Assembly: GCA_004764695.1 (NCBI GenBank)
Contig: SMSO01000036.1
Span: forward strand, 20,001 to 84,000
Length of the DNA stretch: 64,000 nt
Direction of reading: 5' to 3'
Source: Schizochytrium sp. TIO01
Taxonomy: Eukaryota > Sar > Bigyra > Thraustochytrida > Thraustochytriidae
Shown here: one piece after another, positions 22,003-32,918 of the stretch
Numbering within the stretch: position 1 is the first letter of the stretch
Layout: each line of letters opens with the position of its first letter
Position numbers and translations under genes: made by a program
The notes under the pieces: generated by a model
Told to the model about the DNA's origin: nothing
What the model saw: the letters and a program-made list of their open reading frames with translations, nothing else
Database searches by the model: none

Positions 22003-24069
22003 TTAATTGACAGAGGTAAAGTAATAAAAGGTTCCCTCAGGAGGAAGATCACAGCCAATAGTTCGAAAAGCTAGCAGAGCGGTATCATCTGAAAATGATC
22101 GCTGGCTACGAAAAGACGCCCCACGGCTGGCTGTACCTGTATCATCCTGTATGCTTGCTGTTGCTCGAGGTGTATGCCGTAGAATTACCTGTCCGCCCTT
22201 TACGATATCCACATGAGACGTCAGCTCTGCCATGAGCTCCACCGTTGTCAGCTGTGTTACCGGAACCATGCTTCCCACATCAGAGGCGGACAAGCATAAT
22301 TCAAAAGACTGTGTTCCTTCGGGCATCACTACTTTCATTTTATACTGGTGGGCATCACTTCCGTGTACGAGGTACAACTCAATTAGAACTGTCTGATTGT
22401 AAATTGCAGCAGAAAATTTGCCGTGAAGCTGTTCGGTAAGGATTTTTTCTGGCCTTGTCAAATCTTCACTTGCCTCCTTCAAAGGTGCTTTGAGACCTCC
22501 GTTACTTCTTGCTGAAGCTTGTCGCTCAATAATCTGTGCAATCTTGTCTGCGGCAGCATTCACCGTAGCCTCAGCTACTGCACGACAATCTTCTGCAGAA
22601 GGTCTCTTGTGGAAAATTTGTGAGTTCGGTGGTGGGGATGGAAGCAAGGTTTCTGTGTGGATTGACGTAGATTTTATTGGGTTCACCTCTGATGTGCTTG
22701 TTGAATTGACTGTCGGTGAAATGCTTTGTTGTTGCACTCTACCCACATGATCCAGAGCGCTTCCCTGCACTTCTGAACTTCCATCATTTTCATCAGCATC
22801 AAAAGTCTTGGAACTGTCCCTTTGAATTTTGGATGGCAGTAATGGTTTTAGCGTCCCACTTGCCTCTTTTGCAGATCTATGTTCAGGATGCGAATTCATA
22901 CTGCTGACATGACTCGAATTACTCTTCAGGCTCGCATTTTTGGAAATGTCAGGAGGATGAAGGCGAATTTCATCCACCTTGGTGTTTTCTGCTGGCGATT
23001 TGTGCTCGTTAACCTCAGCAGCAATCTTTGCTTCCCGGGCTTTTGCCTCGCGAATTTCTTTTAGCTTTTCTTTATTCATAATCATTGAGTCAACGACTGG
23101 GGTAGTTTCAGGTTCTGGAGAGATCACAATAGGCTGCTTTTGACCTAATTTAGAACGCAGAGATAAATTTTTAAAAATCCCGCCTGATGCTTGTTTGGTG
23201 GGCTCTTTGGGCAGTTCTGCCCGAACTGTTCGTAGCTTAGATTTTGTAACAGCAATTGCGTCGTGTGCACGTGTTCGCGGGGAGTTTGTTCCCGGCTTAC
23301 GCCTTGGCATACCTGTTGGGCGTCGAGGGAGCATTGGTTTCTTTTTAACGTTTGTTTTATTTTCCGTGTCCATCTTCACGCGTCGCTTCGGGGGCTTTGC
23401 TGATTGCAACTCGAGAGTTGCCAAGCGCTGCTCAAGGCTAGACAACATATTAATGGCTTTGGTCTCCTGGTTGGCCTCCTCGTTCAGTCGGGTCATGTTC
23501 ACTTCTTCGACAGCAAGGGTGCTTTTAAGAATTTGTTTGCGTTGATATAGCATGTCAAGTACATCGTCCATATGGGCAAAAATTGTCCGTGGCAGAGAAT
23601 TTGCGTTTGAGGCAACCGAAAGTTGCTCACGGACTTCAGACAAAGTAGCGAATAGCAAATTTCGTATGTTAGCTTCTTCATGGAGTTCTTTCTTTGCAAA
23701 GCGATTCTCCTTTCGTAAAAGCTCTGCTTCGATTTCAAGTGAGATTTTTTCCACACGGAGACGAGCAACCTCTTGTTGTAAATCTACAATTGCAGAGGTA
23801 GCTATAGGTTGACTGTTGCGCTCTGTCATTTGTCGCGATAACGCAGGCCTTTGGGGTGTAGCTTCGTTGGCGGTATCCGACTTTCTTCGGCGAGGTGAAC
23901 TGCTTTTGGACTGTACCTTGCTGAGCTGAAGTTTCATACTTTCAACTTCTTCACATAGCCGCTGAACAAGCGCTTGGTCTCCTACGTTCATATACGCCTG
24001 ATCATATTCCTGGTGAACTTGCCGAGGCATTTTTTCTGAAGAGTGTAAACCATTTTCTTCTACCCCCAT
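22003..24069 (-). CDS. Coiled-coil protein of unknown function
   Basis: Single-exon 688-aa protein with an ATG at 24069. I do not recognise it. Residues ~30-55 and ~95-220 have heptad-like, Glu/Lys/Leu-rich sequence typical of coiled coils (LVQRLCEEVESMKLQLSKVQ; VDLQQEVARLRVEKISLEIE). Residues ~225-310 are basic and Pro/Arg-rich, with KKPMLPRRPTGMPRRKP. Residues ~310-500 are polar and low-complexity. The last ~150 residues look folded (ALIYNQ-type strand pattern, VLIELYLVHGSDAHQYKMKV, then VELMAELTSHVDIVKGGQV) and could be a beta-rich domain. The basic linker suggests microtubule or nucleic-acid binding, but this is a guess. Confidence 0.8.
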   Translation of the reverse strand: MGVEENGLHSSEKMPRQVHQEYDQAYMNVGDQALVQRLCEEVESMKLQLSKVQSKSSSPRRRKSDTANEATPQRPALSRQMTERNSQPIATSAIVDLQQEVARLRVEKISLEIEAELLRKENRFAKKELHEEANIRNLLFATLSEVREQLSVASNANSLPRTIFAHMDDVLDMLYQRKQILKSTLAVEEVNMTRLNEEANQETKAINMLSSLEQRLATLELQSAKPPKRRVKMDTENKTNVKKKPMLPRRPTGMPRRKPGTNSPRTRAHDAIAVTKSKLRTVRAELPKEPTKQASGGIFKNLSLRSKLGQKQPIVISPEPETTPVVDSMIMNKEKLKEIREAKAREAKIAAEVNEHKSPAENTKVDEIRLHPPDISKNASLKSNSSHVSSMNSHPEHRSAKEASGTLKPLLPSKIQRDSSKTFDADENDGSSEVQGSALDHVGRVQQQSISPTVNSTSTSEVNPIKSTSIHTETLLPSPPPNSQIFHKRPSAEDCRAVAEATVNAAADKIAQIIERQASARSNGGLKAPLKEASEDLTRPEKILTEQLHGKFSAAIYNQTVLIELYLVHGSDAHQYKMKVVMPEGTQSFELCLSASDVGSMVPVTQLTTVELMAELTSHVDIVKGGQVILRHTPRATASIQDDTGTASRGASFRSQRSFSDDTALLAFRTIGCDLPPEGTFYYFTSVN

Positions 24070-25393
24070 TATGTTTGATAGACCTTACCCTCAGCGCAGT
24101 CGTCCTGCAACGTTGCGACGCAAGGGAATTGGTTCAGAGACATACGCAGTCTCACTCAAGCGCAGATTATGTCTAGCTAGACAAGTTTGTTGAATGCTCC
24201 AACGCCTGCTTTTGTACTTTTTACAGCACTCTAAAATTGAGGTCTCCCTCACTTGACCTATTGTTAAGCACCTTTTTGAATAGCAGAACCTCTTTGATTC
24301 TTATTTGGTACTTAGTGGCAATTGATTGAAACTACCTCCATGTGAAAATATGCCAACTTTTTTCTCTTTTACTTTATCTACTACTGTATCCATGATTCAT
24401 GACAATGTATTTCCAAAAGAAAAAAAAGAAAAAAAGGTGAAGACTATATTTTAAAGACACACGTATCATGACAGACCATCAAAGTTCTCCTGAACCATTG
24501 TGACCCTGGTACTGCCTCAATACATCATAACTCAAACAAATGTTCCATGACTTTCCTTCCTCGAAATGTAAATTGGATTCGCACTTTCGCAACTTAAATA
24601 GCAGGTGAGTACACAACGACACCTATCCGTTGCATCCACCTCAATTTTTCTCCAGACTGCACAACCCATGCGGGGACACACAGAACTCTTGGAACATTCG
24701 CCGAGGACCTCTCCTCTAGAGACACACCTCTAGAGAATGGCTGGCACAGGCAAGTTGTCGATGTCCTTATAGTTTACAATAGCTGGTCCTATCAGAACCC
24801 CTCTTAATCTCAAAATCAGTATTACTTCCTATCTGGGCCTAGTGTTGCCTAATATGCTATGAAGAAGTAGCACGTACTATTATAAAATAATACATACTAG
24901 TGAATAAGGAGAGAACCTGGACCACCAGTGGTCGCGTGGTCGCTCTTTGCTCTCTCTAGCACGCTTCTGATTCAAGGCTTGTCGCTTGCTTGCTTGCTCG
25001 CTCAGGTTGGAGACAAGAGCAGAACTAAACGCGTGCTAGCCACGCGGTGTGGGTGTTATTTGGAGAGCAAGTAGCCTGAGCAACGGGAGGTGTTTTGCTC
25101 GCTTGAACCAACCAGCGGAATCCTCGGAACCCCGAGCCCCGATCCTTCTTGCTTGTGGACGAGGCCGAGGGAGCGTCTTCAACGGCGATAATTTTACAAC
25201 TGGTGTGCTCAGTTGGTCGTGTTGGATCATAGACTAGGGACGTTTGCGAGTCGGTTCCAAAGCCTTGAGACGCTTGTGACCTTTGTTTTATCAAGGAGCA
25301 CCACATCTGGGCTCGCCCACTTGGTCTATTTTTTTTTTTCAAAGTTCTTTTCCAGCACAAGTCGACCTCGAAGCAAAGGATTAATTTGCAATC
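24070..25393. other. Divergent spacer between the coiled-coil gene and LTV1
   Basis: 1.3 kb. It contains an AT-rich part, a motif cluster with GTACTATTATAAAATAATA (24874-24892) and a GC-richer part (24900-25390) that is probably the LTV1 leader, ending in a T-run before the ATG. Open frames here have no ATG or domain. Confidence 0.45.
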
Positions 25394-27196
25394 ATGGGTC
25401 GTAAACGCCAGTTTATCAACAAGCGCGATGCACACAAGTTTGTGCTTATGCATCGCAGTCAGCAGGATCCTGAGTACTACCGTGAGGGCGGCAGCAAATT
25501 CGTACTTCATCCCGCAGATGCTGCCACAGCAAGGGCACTCCACAAACTTGGCCTAGGTGATGATCTCGTGAGTTCTGGAGGCATGGGCGGCGGGGCTGAC
25601 GCCGATGCAGCCCACAATAGCTCGAATCTGCGAAATGGAGAGCTTCGCGAGGTCGATGAGCTTGGACTGCCCATTGACGGCTACAATTATCACAAGCATC
25701 TTGCCGCCATTGACGGCTCTGGAACCTTCGTATCCGCCTCAGGCAGCGTCCTCCCTTCCCGTGCGGTGGCACCTGCAGACCTCGCTGGAGCTGCTTCGGC
25801 TGGTAAGAAATCCGTAAAGTTTGCCGACGAGGTCGAGGAGGATGGGGATACTGAGTCCTTGGCAACTGGAGCTTCGACTGCCGCAAACAAGGCAAAGCTC
25901 ACCTTGCCAGGAGACATGTTTGCTTCAGATCGTGAGTACGACCGCATGCTTGAGGCCATCACGCTTAACCCAAACTCGCTCGACCCTGAAATGAAGCGTT
26001 TGCTCGAGCTTGGATTCGACGAAGAGGTTGCCACAGATGATGGAGAGGATGACGATGATGAGGAGTATGTCGGAACTCTCGAAGATGACTTCATGCAGCA
26101 ACTCTTACAAGCTGAAGCCGATGCTCCAGAAGAGGATGTTTTCGACTTTGACGCTCACATGGCTCGTCTCATGGCTCAAGCCGAAGCAGAGGATGGCTAC
26201 GCTGATGACGATGACGACGGCGACGACGATTTCGACGAGGAGGACCTTAAGGAGCTGATGGCTCAAGCGAGTGGCTCTCGTCAGCTCCGTGACATTGATC
26301 TTCACTTTGAGGCCGTCCTTGCTCGCGACTATGATGACGACGAAATCGGTGAGCTTGATCATCGTGCCTATGACGAACGTGTTGCCGGTACAGTTGAGCT
26401 CTCGGCTGCTCATGTGCAGCATCTGGTTGAGACCTACTTGAAGGAAAAGCGCGCTGATAAGGAGCGTGGCCATGAAATCGGTGCCAACGAGGAAAATATC
26501 GCACTGAAAGAGAGCAATAAACGACTTGTTAGCGAGGGCGATGATGGTGCAAAACAGAGCGCAACGCTCGATGAGGAGGTTGATGACACCCCCAAGCTCG
26601 ACTCCTTTGGCAATGGTGAACTCGCTGACACAATTGATTATGCTCCTGATGTTACCAAGGACGAAATTCTTCATCACTTTGGCTATGATGACCGCCCGCA
26701 AGCTAAGTGGGACTGTGAAACTATTGTCAGTACCTACTCTGTGCTAGATAACCACCCAACCCTCATTCCTGTGGAAAGCCGCAGAAAGCGAAAGAATGCA
26801 AAGGCCAAATCTGTGGCGACTATGAAAGTTCAAGAAGAAGTCGACGAGGATCACGAAGAGGTGGATGAAGCCTTGGAGACGGCCGCTGCAGATTTTGAGC
26901 ATGACCAAGCCCCACCACCTGCAGATGAAGACGTGGATCTTGACGGCTTTGTAGGACTGAGCGCAGGTCTGGCTTTACCGACCGATGATGTACCTTTGGA
27001 GCGAACAAAGGAAGAAAGTGTTGATGAGAAGCGCGCACGCAAGAAACTCGTTAAAATGCAACAGCGCCTACGTCGCCAGGAAAAGAAGACGACCAAGGAC
27101 ATGTTCAAACAAGAGAAAAAACGTCAACAGAATGCCGCACAAAAACTCAAGCAGGCTGCGGCTCCCCCTCCTGGAGCCACTGTTTTGCACTTTTAA
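25394..27196 (+). CDS. LTV1: LTV1, 40S ribosome biogenesis factor
   Basis: Single-exon 600-aa protein with an ATG at 25394. LTV1 binds pre-40S particles, helps place head proteins such as uS3 and supports their nuclear export. The N-terminus MGRKRQFINKRDAHKFVLMH, followed by SKFVLHP, is the family signature (KKFIDKKxAxxFxLVHRSQxDP). The middle is very acidic, with long Asp/Glu runs at ~215-330, as in other LTV1 proteins. The C-terminus has the conserved basic KKLVKMQQRLRRQEKK and KEEKKRQ-like block. Longer than the yeast protein (463 aa), mainly through acidic insertions. Its low-complexity acidic stretches create long false reading frames on the other strand. Confidence 0.93.
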   Translation: MGRKRQFINKRDAHKFVLMHRSQQDPEYYREGGSKFVLHPADAATARALHKLGLGDDLVSSGGMGGGADADAAHNSSNLRNGELREVDELGLPIDGYNYHKHLAAIDGSGTFVSASGSVLPSRAVAPADLAGAASAGKKSVKFADEVEEDGDTESLATGASTAANKAKLTLPGDMFASDREYDRMLEAITLNPNSLDPEMKRLLELGFDEEVATDDGEDDDDEEYVGTLEDDFMQQLLQAEADAPEEDVFDFDAHMARLMAQAEAEDGYADDDDDGDDDFDEEDLKELMAQASGSRQLRDIDLHFEAVLARDYDDDEIGELDHRAYDERVAGTVELSAAHVQHLVETYLKEKRADKERGHEIGANEENIALKESNKRLVSEGDDGAKQSATLDEEVDDTPKLDSFGNGELADTIDYAPDVTKDEILHHFGYDDRPQAKWDCETIVSTYSVLDNHPTLIPVESRRKRKNAKAKSVATMKVQEEVDEDHEEVDEALETAAADFEHDQAPPPADEDVDLDGFVGLSAGLALPTDDVPLERTKEESVDEKRARKKLVKMQQRLRRQEKKTTKDMFKQEKKRQQNAAQKLKQAAAPPPGATVLHF

Positions 27197-27437
27197 AATT
27201 TGTAGCTATACACATCAATTCAATAAACTTTCAAATCAAAAGATTACTACGCAAGCGGAAAATTATGAAAAACCTTGTAGCACCATTGTAGCTGCGCAAG
27301 ATTGGCATTCCTTGTCCGTCGTCTAAACCATAGTTCAATGTAAACACCACCGTGCTCGGCTTGTGCAAATTAAAAAGAGAAAGAAAAAGAAAAAGAGGTA
27401 AGTATACCATTCTGTTAATTATGAGTTTTAGTTCGCC

Positions 27438-29125
27438 CTACATGGCAACGGAAGAGGCACCCTCGTATTTTTGCATGAACTCTGTATGAAAAGCCTTGAA
27501 GCGTTCCAAGACATCGTCCATTACGTCCTCGGGTGGCAAAAAGGTTGTGCGAATGTGAAAGGTTCCCTCCCGCTGACCAAACCCAGATCCCGGCACAACA
27601 ACCAAGCCGGTAGATTCCAAAAGCTTCAACGCGTATCCAACATCAGGTCTAGTGCCTTGCGAAGAGCACTCGTCAACGTATTTAGATGGCAAGCGAATTT
27701 GAGGAAATGCGTACATTGCACCTTCGATTGGATTACACTCAATTCCGGGAACCGCGTTCAAAGCAGCCTGAAGCTTGGCAGCCCGGCGCTTCAAAGATGA
27801 GAAAAGAGCTTGCGATTCCTGGTTGAAAAGCTCATAAGAAGGTGCGCCCGGACGAGGAGGGTTAACCATAAGGCCAACAGCTAGTTGACCAGGGACATTC
27901 GAGCAAAGTCCAATAGAAGCAAGTTTATAAAACTGGTCCACAACAGGACGTGGAAACCCGAGAAGCTCAACGTAACCACCGCGAAGACCGCACTCCCCAA
28001 CCACACCTTTCGATGTGGAGTGGAAAGAAGCGAGCTGGAATGGAGCCACCATTTTACCTTCATCAGAAAGTAAGCCCATTTTGTTCACAATGCTTCGAAA
28101 GGAGACAAAAGTCTGATCATCCCTGTAGATGTTCTTCTGATACACCTCATCTGCCATGAGGACGAGGTTTTCTGACTTGCAAAATGAAACAATCTCACGC
28201 ATGTCGTCATCACTCATAACACTTCCAGTTGGGTTGCCGGGGTTGATAACGACCAAAGCACGAACAGTCTTACCAGCGGCACGGGTTTCTTTAAGAGCGC
28301 GCTGTACCTCCTGCAAATCAAAAGACCACCCAGTTTCTTCTCCCATGTAGTACTCGGCCATGTGTCCACCAAGGAGAGTAGTCAGCGAAGAGTAAAGCGG
28401 ATACTGAGGAATAGGGACCAGCACGGCGTCATTGCTGTCACGTAAAAGAAGGTTCATCAACGTTTTGACGGCTTCGCTGGCACCCGACATGAGGAAAATA
28501 TCTCCTGCGTGTGCCTTCACTCCACCATCACGTTCACTGATAAATTCGGCCACTTCCTCACGCACGCGGAAGACTCCTTGCGATTCGCTGTAAGCACCGA
28601 CAGATCCAACAGCCTTGAGGTAAACCTCCGCACGCTCATAGACATCAGAAGGGTAATCCAAAGCACGGCTTGCCAGCAATTCCGGATTCATGGTCAAGGA
28701 AAGAACCTGCCTTGTGAAGGAGATTGGCTTTTGGCCCAGGGCTTGGGGGTTGCCAATATTGCATTTGACAATTCTTGTAAAAGGATCTGTATATTGGAAG
28801 CAACCAAGAGCGAAGTTAGAGTTTCCTTTCCCATCCAAACATAGTCGGTTCATTTTCTGTTTCACCATAGTTGCAAACACTTACATGAACTCTTGCCACT
28901 GCGAAGTTCTTCCTCAATCTCCAGAGCTCGAAGCAAAAGAGGGCCACGTACAGCATATTCTGCTTTAATGACTGCTTCATTGATTGAGTCTCCATTGAGC
29001 TGCAGGTTGGTTTCGTTAAAGTCGCTATCACACGCCTCAGCCTCGACGCCAAAGCTCGGCGTTGCGAAAGCTACGACGATGACCGCTGCCACAAGAGAAA
29101 ACAAGGCATTCTTAGTAACTCGCAT
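27438..29125 (-). CDS. ALT: Alanine aminotransferase with a predicted signal peptide (two exons)
   Basis: Exon 1 is 28885-29125 (ATG at 29125), the intron is 28787-28884 (98 nt, GTAAGT...ACAG, phase 1) and exon 2 is 27438-28786; joined, 529 aa. The join restores the family sequence: IKAEYAVRGPLLLRALEIEE on exon 1, then YPFTRIVKCNIGNPQALGQK across the junction. The enzyme is PLP-dependent and interconverts alanine and pyruvate using glutamate/2-oxoglutarate. Other motifs are VVINPGNPTGSV, the ADEVYQKNIY stretch and the Schiff-base lysine in HSTSKGVVGECGLRGGY. The first ~26 residues (NALFSLVAAVIVVAFATPSF) look like a cleavable ER signal, unusual for this enzyme. A second ATG at 28868, inside the intron and in frame with exon 2, could give a form without it. 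Confidence 0.9.
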
Positions 29126-29741
29126 GGTTGTTGTCGCGTGAACTTTCCTAGGAGAAAAGGACCTTTTGGGGTTTGCGTCTTGTTGCAGCGCAGCACTCTT
29201 GTATCTTCTTAGGACCTATGAGTCCCTAGTACTGGGTAGGAAGTATATCTACCTTATTTTACATAGTTGCGAGATTGCAGTTGCGGAAGAGAGTTCTGCG
29301 TCTTCGACTTCAGGCTCAGGCTGTTGGACCAGAAAGCGTTGATTCCGGAATGTTCGCAAGCCGCGCTGCCTATTCATGCGATTTGTGCTGCAAACAAAAC
29401 CCTAGAAAACGTGTCAGTATTATATATGGACAATTTCTGTGGTGCTTCGCTTCGTTTCTGATTGTTCCTTATGTTCAAAAGAAGAGAGAAAAAAAAAAAG
29501 AGAGAGAGAAAGTGTCAAGTCCATGTAACATACTGGGAACACCGCCTAGTAGGCATTTCATCATCGTGATCATAAACAGAAGATTTTTGAATTTCAATGT
29601 GTACCACTCAAACGGCACTATAACAACTAAAGGAGGAGCAGAGGAATATGTAGAGTGAACATTTCAGCCGTCAGATGGTCCTTATCTGAAGGAAATGTTT
29701 ATACCAGCCTTGTCAAAAGAAGATTTTAGAGACAGACAAAA
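29126..29741. other. Spacer upstream of alanine aminotransferase
   Basis: 616 bp between the ATG of the aminotransferase gene and the 3' end of the EF-hand gene. It includes a CTAGTACTGGGTAGG motif area (29208-29255) about 100 bp before the start codon and a purine-rich run near 29485-29510. No gene seen. Confidence 0.45.
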
Positions 29742-31691
29742 TCATTCGGTTTTAGCCTCCGAAGCTGCATCTCCAACTACCTCTGCTGCAGTGGGTTGAG
29801 ACACGTTTTCGTTGTTTTCCGAAGCCTTGACCTCGTTGCTGACTTCGCCATCAGTTACAGGCTCCTTGTCCTCAACTATTTCAGCTTGTGCTACTTCTGT
29901 AGTGTCTACTGCAGCAGCTTCTGAGGATCCTTCAGGACTTGGCTCTGTAGTAGTTGCTTCTGCAGGTGCCTCCTCTTCGTGCTCAGTAGAAACAGCACCG
30001 CCGTCAGCTTGTTCTTCAACAGTTACAGGTGTACCCTTGTCATCATCGTGTGCCGTTGCTTCGCTGGTACCAAATTCTCCAGAGGGTTCTGAAATGAATT
30101 CCTCAGATCCTATGCCCTTTTCGGAATTGTCTTCTACCTTAGCTTCTGTAGATTTGGCTTCTGCAGAGTCTTCCTCGGTCTTGGCTTCTGCAGAGTCTTC
30201 CACGGTCTTGGCTTCTGCAGAGTCTTCCACGGTCTTGGCTTCTGCAGAGTCTTCCTCGGTCTTGGCTTCTGCAGAGTCTTCCTCGGCCTTGACTTCTGCA
30301 GAGTCTTCCTCGGCCTTGACTTCTGCAGAGTCTTCCTCGGTCTTAACTTCTGCAGAGCCCTCCTCGGCCTTGACTTCTGCAGAGTCCTCCTCAGCCTTGA
30401 CTTCTGCAGAGTCCTTGATTTCTGGGTCAGCCATTGCTTCAACATTAGCTTCTTCGGTCACATTTGTGTCAGCCTGAACTTTGGCATCACTCTCAGGAAT
30501 GTTTCCCCCAGCATCATGTGATACTTCCTCGATGGCCTCATGAACAGCCTCTTCAACAGCCTCGGTTGCAACATCCTCTACCGCATCATCAATGGGCGTG
30601 TATGGCTCTTCAGGAGCATCAACAATCTTGTTGTCTTTATTCACCTCATTGGAAACATCATTCTTGCCTTCATGTTCCACAGACCCCACATCAGCCTTAC
30701 CCTCAACCTCGATTTCTTGGCTTCCTGCAGCAGTGCCTTGTTCCTTCGATGCTGATACTGCCGAAGGCTCATGGCCATGTAAAAAGTCTAGTACCTGAAT
30801 AACTGTACCCAGATCTCGGGGCACCTTTTCTTTGGCCCAAGCAAGATAGTGGTCCTTGGGAATATCGCGCTCCTCGCCAGGCTGAAACCCAAAGTCGCTC
30901 CGAATCATGTTCACAATATCTTCATCTGTTGAGTTTGCAAAACGCCCATGGTCATCCACACCCGACATATGTAAGGTACCTTGGGCAGCACACATAAACA
31001 TGATCGTCTATATTTCGTAAGCACATCATAGTGAAAATTGTCAGCTATCTTGGATTTCTTAGGCTTATCAAAAGCTTATTAGCATAGTTGCTAGGCAAGG
31101 GGAACTTACCAACTCATCAAAGCTGATTTCACCTCGTTTTTGGAAATCAAAGATGTCATACATGACTTAAGGATTCAGACCCCGGTTGTGTCAAGTTAGT
31201 GCTTGCCCTGCTGTGAAGAAAGCATCGCAGCCCTCCATGAAATGTAGCATACAAAGTGTCTTATAATAACGTACGGTCAACCTTGGCAGTCGCTGTACCC
31301 CTACACAAGACCGCAAAGCCTTCGAGAAAGTCAAGCGCATTCAATGTCTTTGTCGTCTGCGCCTTGGGGAATGAATCAAAGACAGCCTGCACCACATCTC
31401 CACCGAGATCCAGTTCGCACTCTCGGAATAACCTTTGGAGGTCTTCCTGAGGGATCCCAAAGTCCAAGTCCAAATCAAGGTACTTGTCAAGGAGTGCCTT
31501 GGCCGTGTCCACACCGACTGTGTTTTCATTTCAAAAGTTGCCACACGTACATTTTCTGTGAGTGAAAGAACCCTTCGCAGCACTATTATTCACCGTAAGT
31601 TTCCCCAGCTTTGTAACCTACATGCTCGCAGGGGCTCCAGAGACTCCCTGAACTGCACGTCACAGCCTTCCCGGGCCTGCGCGTTGCCCAT
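29742..31691 (-). CDS. Four-exon EF-hand protein with MGN start and acidic nonapeptide repeats
   Basis: Exons 31622-31691, 31275-31517, 31110-31165 and 29742-31007; phases 1, 1 and 0 are consistent and the joined protein has 544 aa. Splicing places an EF-hand-like helix (LNALDFLEGFAVLCRGTAT) next to YDIFDFQKRGEISFDEL, whose Asp-x-x-x-x-Gly-x-Ile loop is an EF-hand but lacks some acidic ligands. It resembles the calcineurin B/NCS fold. The start MGNAQ fits an N-myristoylation signal, so membrane attachment is likely (inference). Residues from about 225 are low-complexity and Glu/Ala-rich, including about ten copies of E-E-D-S-A-E-V-K-A. The last ~150 residues are acidic and Thr/Glu/Ala-rich. 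Function unknown; perhaps a calcium-regulated membrane scaffold. Confidence 0.75.
30140..30415 (-). repeat. 27-bp coding minisatellite (about 10 copies)
   Basis: Near-identical 27-nt units encoding E-E-D-S-A-E-(V/A)-K-(A/T). Neighbouring units are more alike than distant ones (runs of VKA, then AKT), which suggests expansion by local duplication. The copy number may vary between strains. Confidence 0.9.
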
Positions 31692-32309
31692 TCTGACCTT
31701 GGTGACCTTCTCTACCCCACCGAGTTTCCGTGCCTCCTCAGATTCAAAGCTTTACTCTCTGCAGTATCAGCTCCTCGCTTGCAGAGCGGTTTTTCAAGTT
31801 CTGTCACCTATTCCAACTCGAGTATACTTTAGAATTTGCAGCTGTCTTCACGGGTACAGCTGGGCATGAATTGTGCACGTCTTAGCAAACTCGCTAAAAT
31901 CGAAGCACGGAAAATGTGGCAACGGTCGGGGCTAATAACATTGAGAACGTTGAGAACGTTGAGAACATTGTGAATGCTTTCGAATTTTTTACTTCTAACA
32001 ACCTATGAGCACAGAGCACGCACTCTGGTTCAAGCCAGAAGCATGGTAAGCCAGAAGCATAGTTACCTTCTCAACTCTACAGTAAGAAAACTCTTGGTAG
32101 GTACCTGTATTTTGTCAAAAATAGAGTATCCGGGACTCCCCAATCATCACACCGTACAGAGCTGTTGCTCGCCGACGAGAAGAACTAACGGCTTGAGCGA
32201 CCTTCGAGTTTCTACCAACTTAAGAGGACAGATTGGTAGGACTACTACCTAGCCTCTAATACCATTAGAGCAACGCCAGAATGAGGAAATCTAGTCGTCT
32301 ACCCTTTTG

Positions 32310-32373
<64 letters not shown>

Positions 32374-32918
32374 CAGTCAATATGACAACCGCACCCAAAG
32401 AACGCCACATCTTCGAAGGCGAAAGGAGCGATAACTTTCTTATTCACGACCTAAGCGCTGCGAGTGAACAGGCTACGTGGATATCTCTCCTAACAGTTTG
32501 TTTTGCTTGCTTGCATGATTCCAAGACGAGTTACCCGTAGCGCCACTACTAGAGAAGGTTGGTAAGTGGTAGCACTCCATAAGACTGAAACTATGAGACC
32601 ACACTAAAAACACGAAATCCTCTGAGTAGCACTAGCTAGGCATAGCTCTACAGGTAGCTCCACTTGATGAAAACGATGCGGATTCTTTGTTTCCCGCTCC
32701 GCTACACTTCCACTCATCACGCCGTGCAAAATCGCTTCTCGCTGCAACGCGTTGCCCTTGGAAAGCAGAGCGCGACCCGAGCAAGGGCCCCTCTACCTTG
32801 CACGAGATTAGCGCTGGACAGCGTCAGAAGGTACTGATTGCAAAGCAACCAGACAGCCAGACGCCCACACCCGTTGTTTTTTTGCCCCTTCCTCTCAGTT
32901 TTAAGCCAGGCGAGCACC
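31692..32918. other. Divergent spacer with hexamer repeat and leader region
   Basis: 1.2 kb between the starts of the EF-hand gene and the lectin-like gene. It holds GTTGAGAAC triplicates (31940-31965), a (GTATAT)n run, a TAGTA/CTACC motif area (32234-32260) and a GC-richer probable leader from about 32690. No gene seen. Confidence 0.45.
32309..32373. repeat. (GTATAT)n hexamer microsatellite
   Basis: About eleven units of a TATGTA-type hexamer, 65 bp. It opens artificial Tyr-Val and Tyr-Ile reading frames on both strands, which are not genes. Confidence 0.95.

Noticed and set aside
25025-26701. Several long minus-strand frames over LTV1
   Set aside because: Created by the acidic, low-complexity codons of LTV1 read backwards.
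29812-30802. Ser/Ala-rich plus-strand frame of 221 codons and others beside it
   Set aside because: Reverse reading of the nonapeptide repeats of the EF-hand gene.
32265-32540. Tyr-Val and Tyr-Ile repeat frames
   Set aside because: Produced by the hexamer microsatellite; no coding support.
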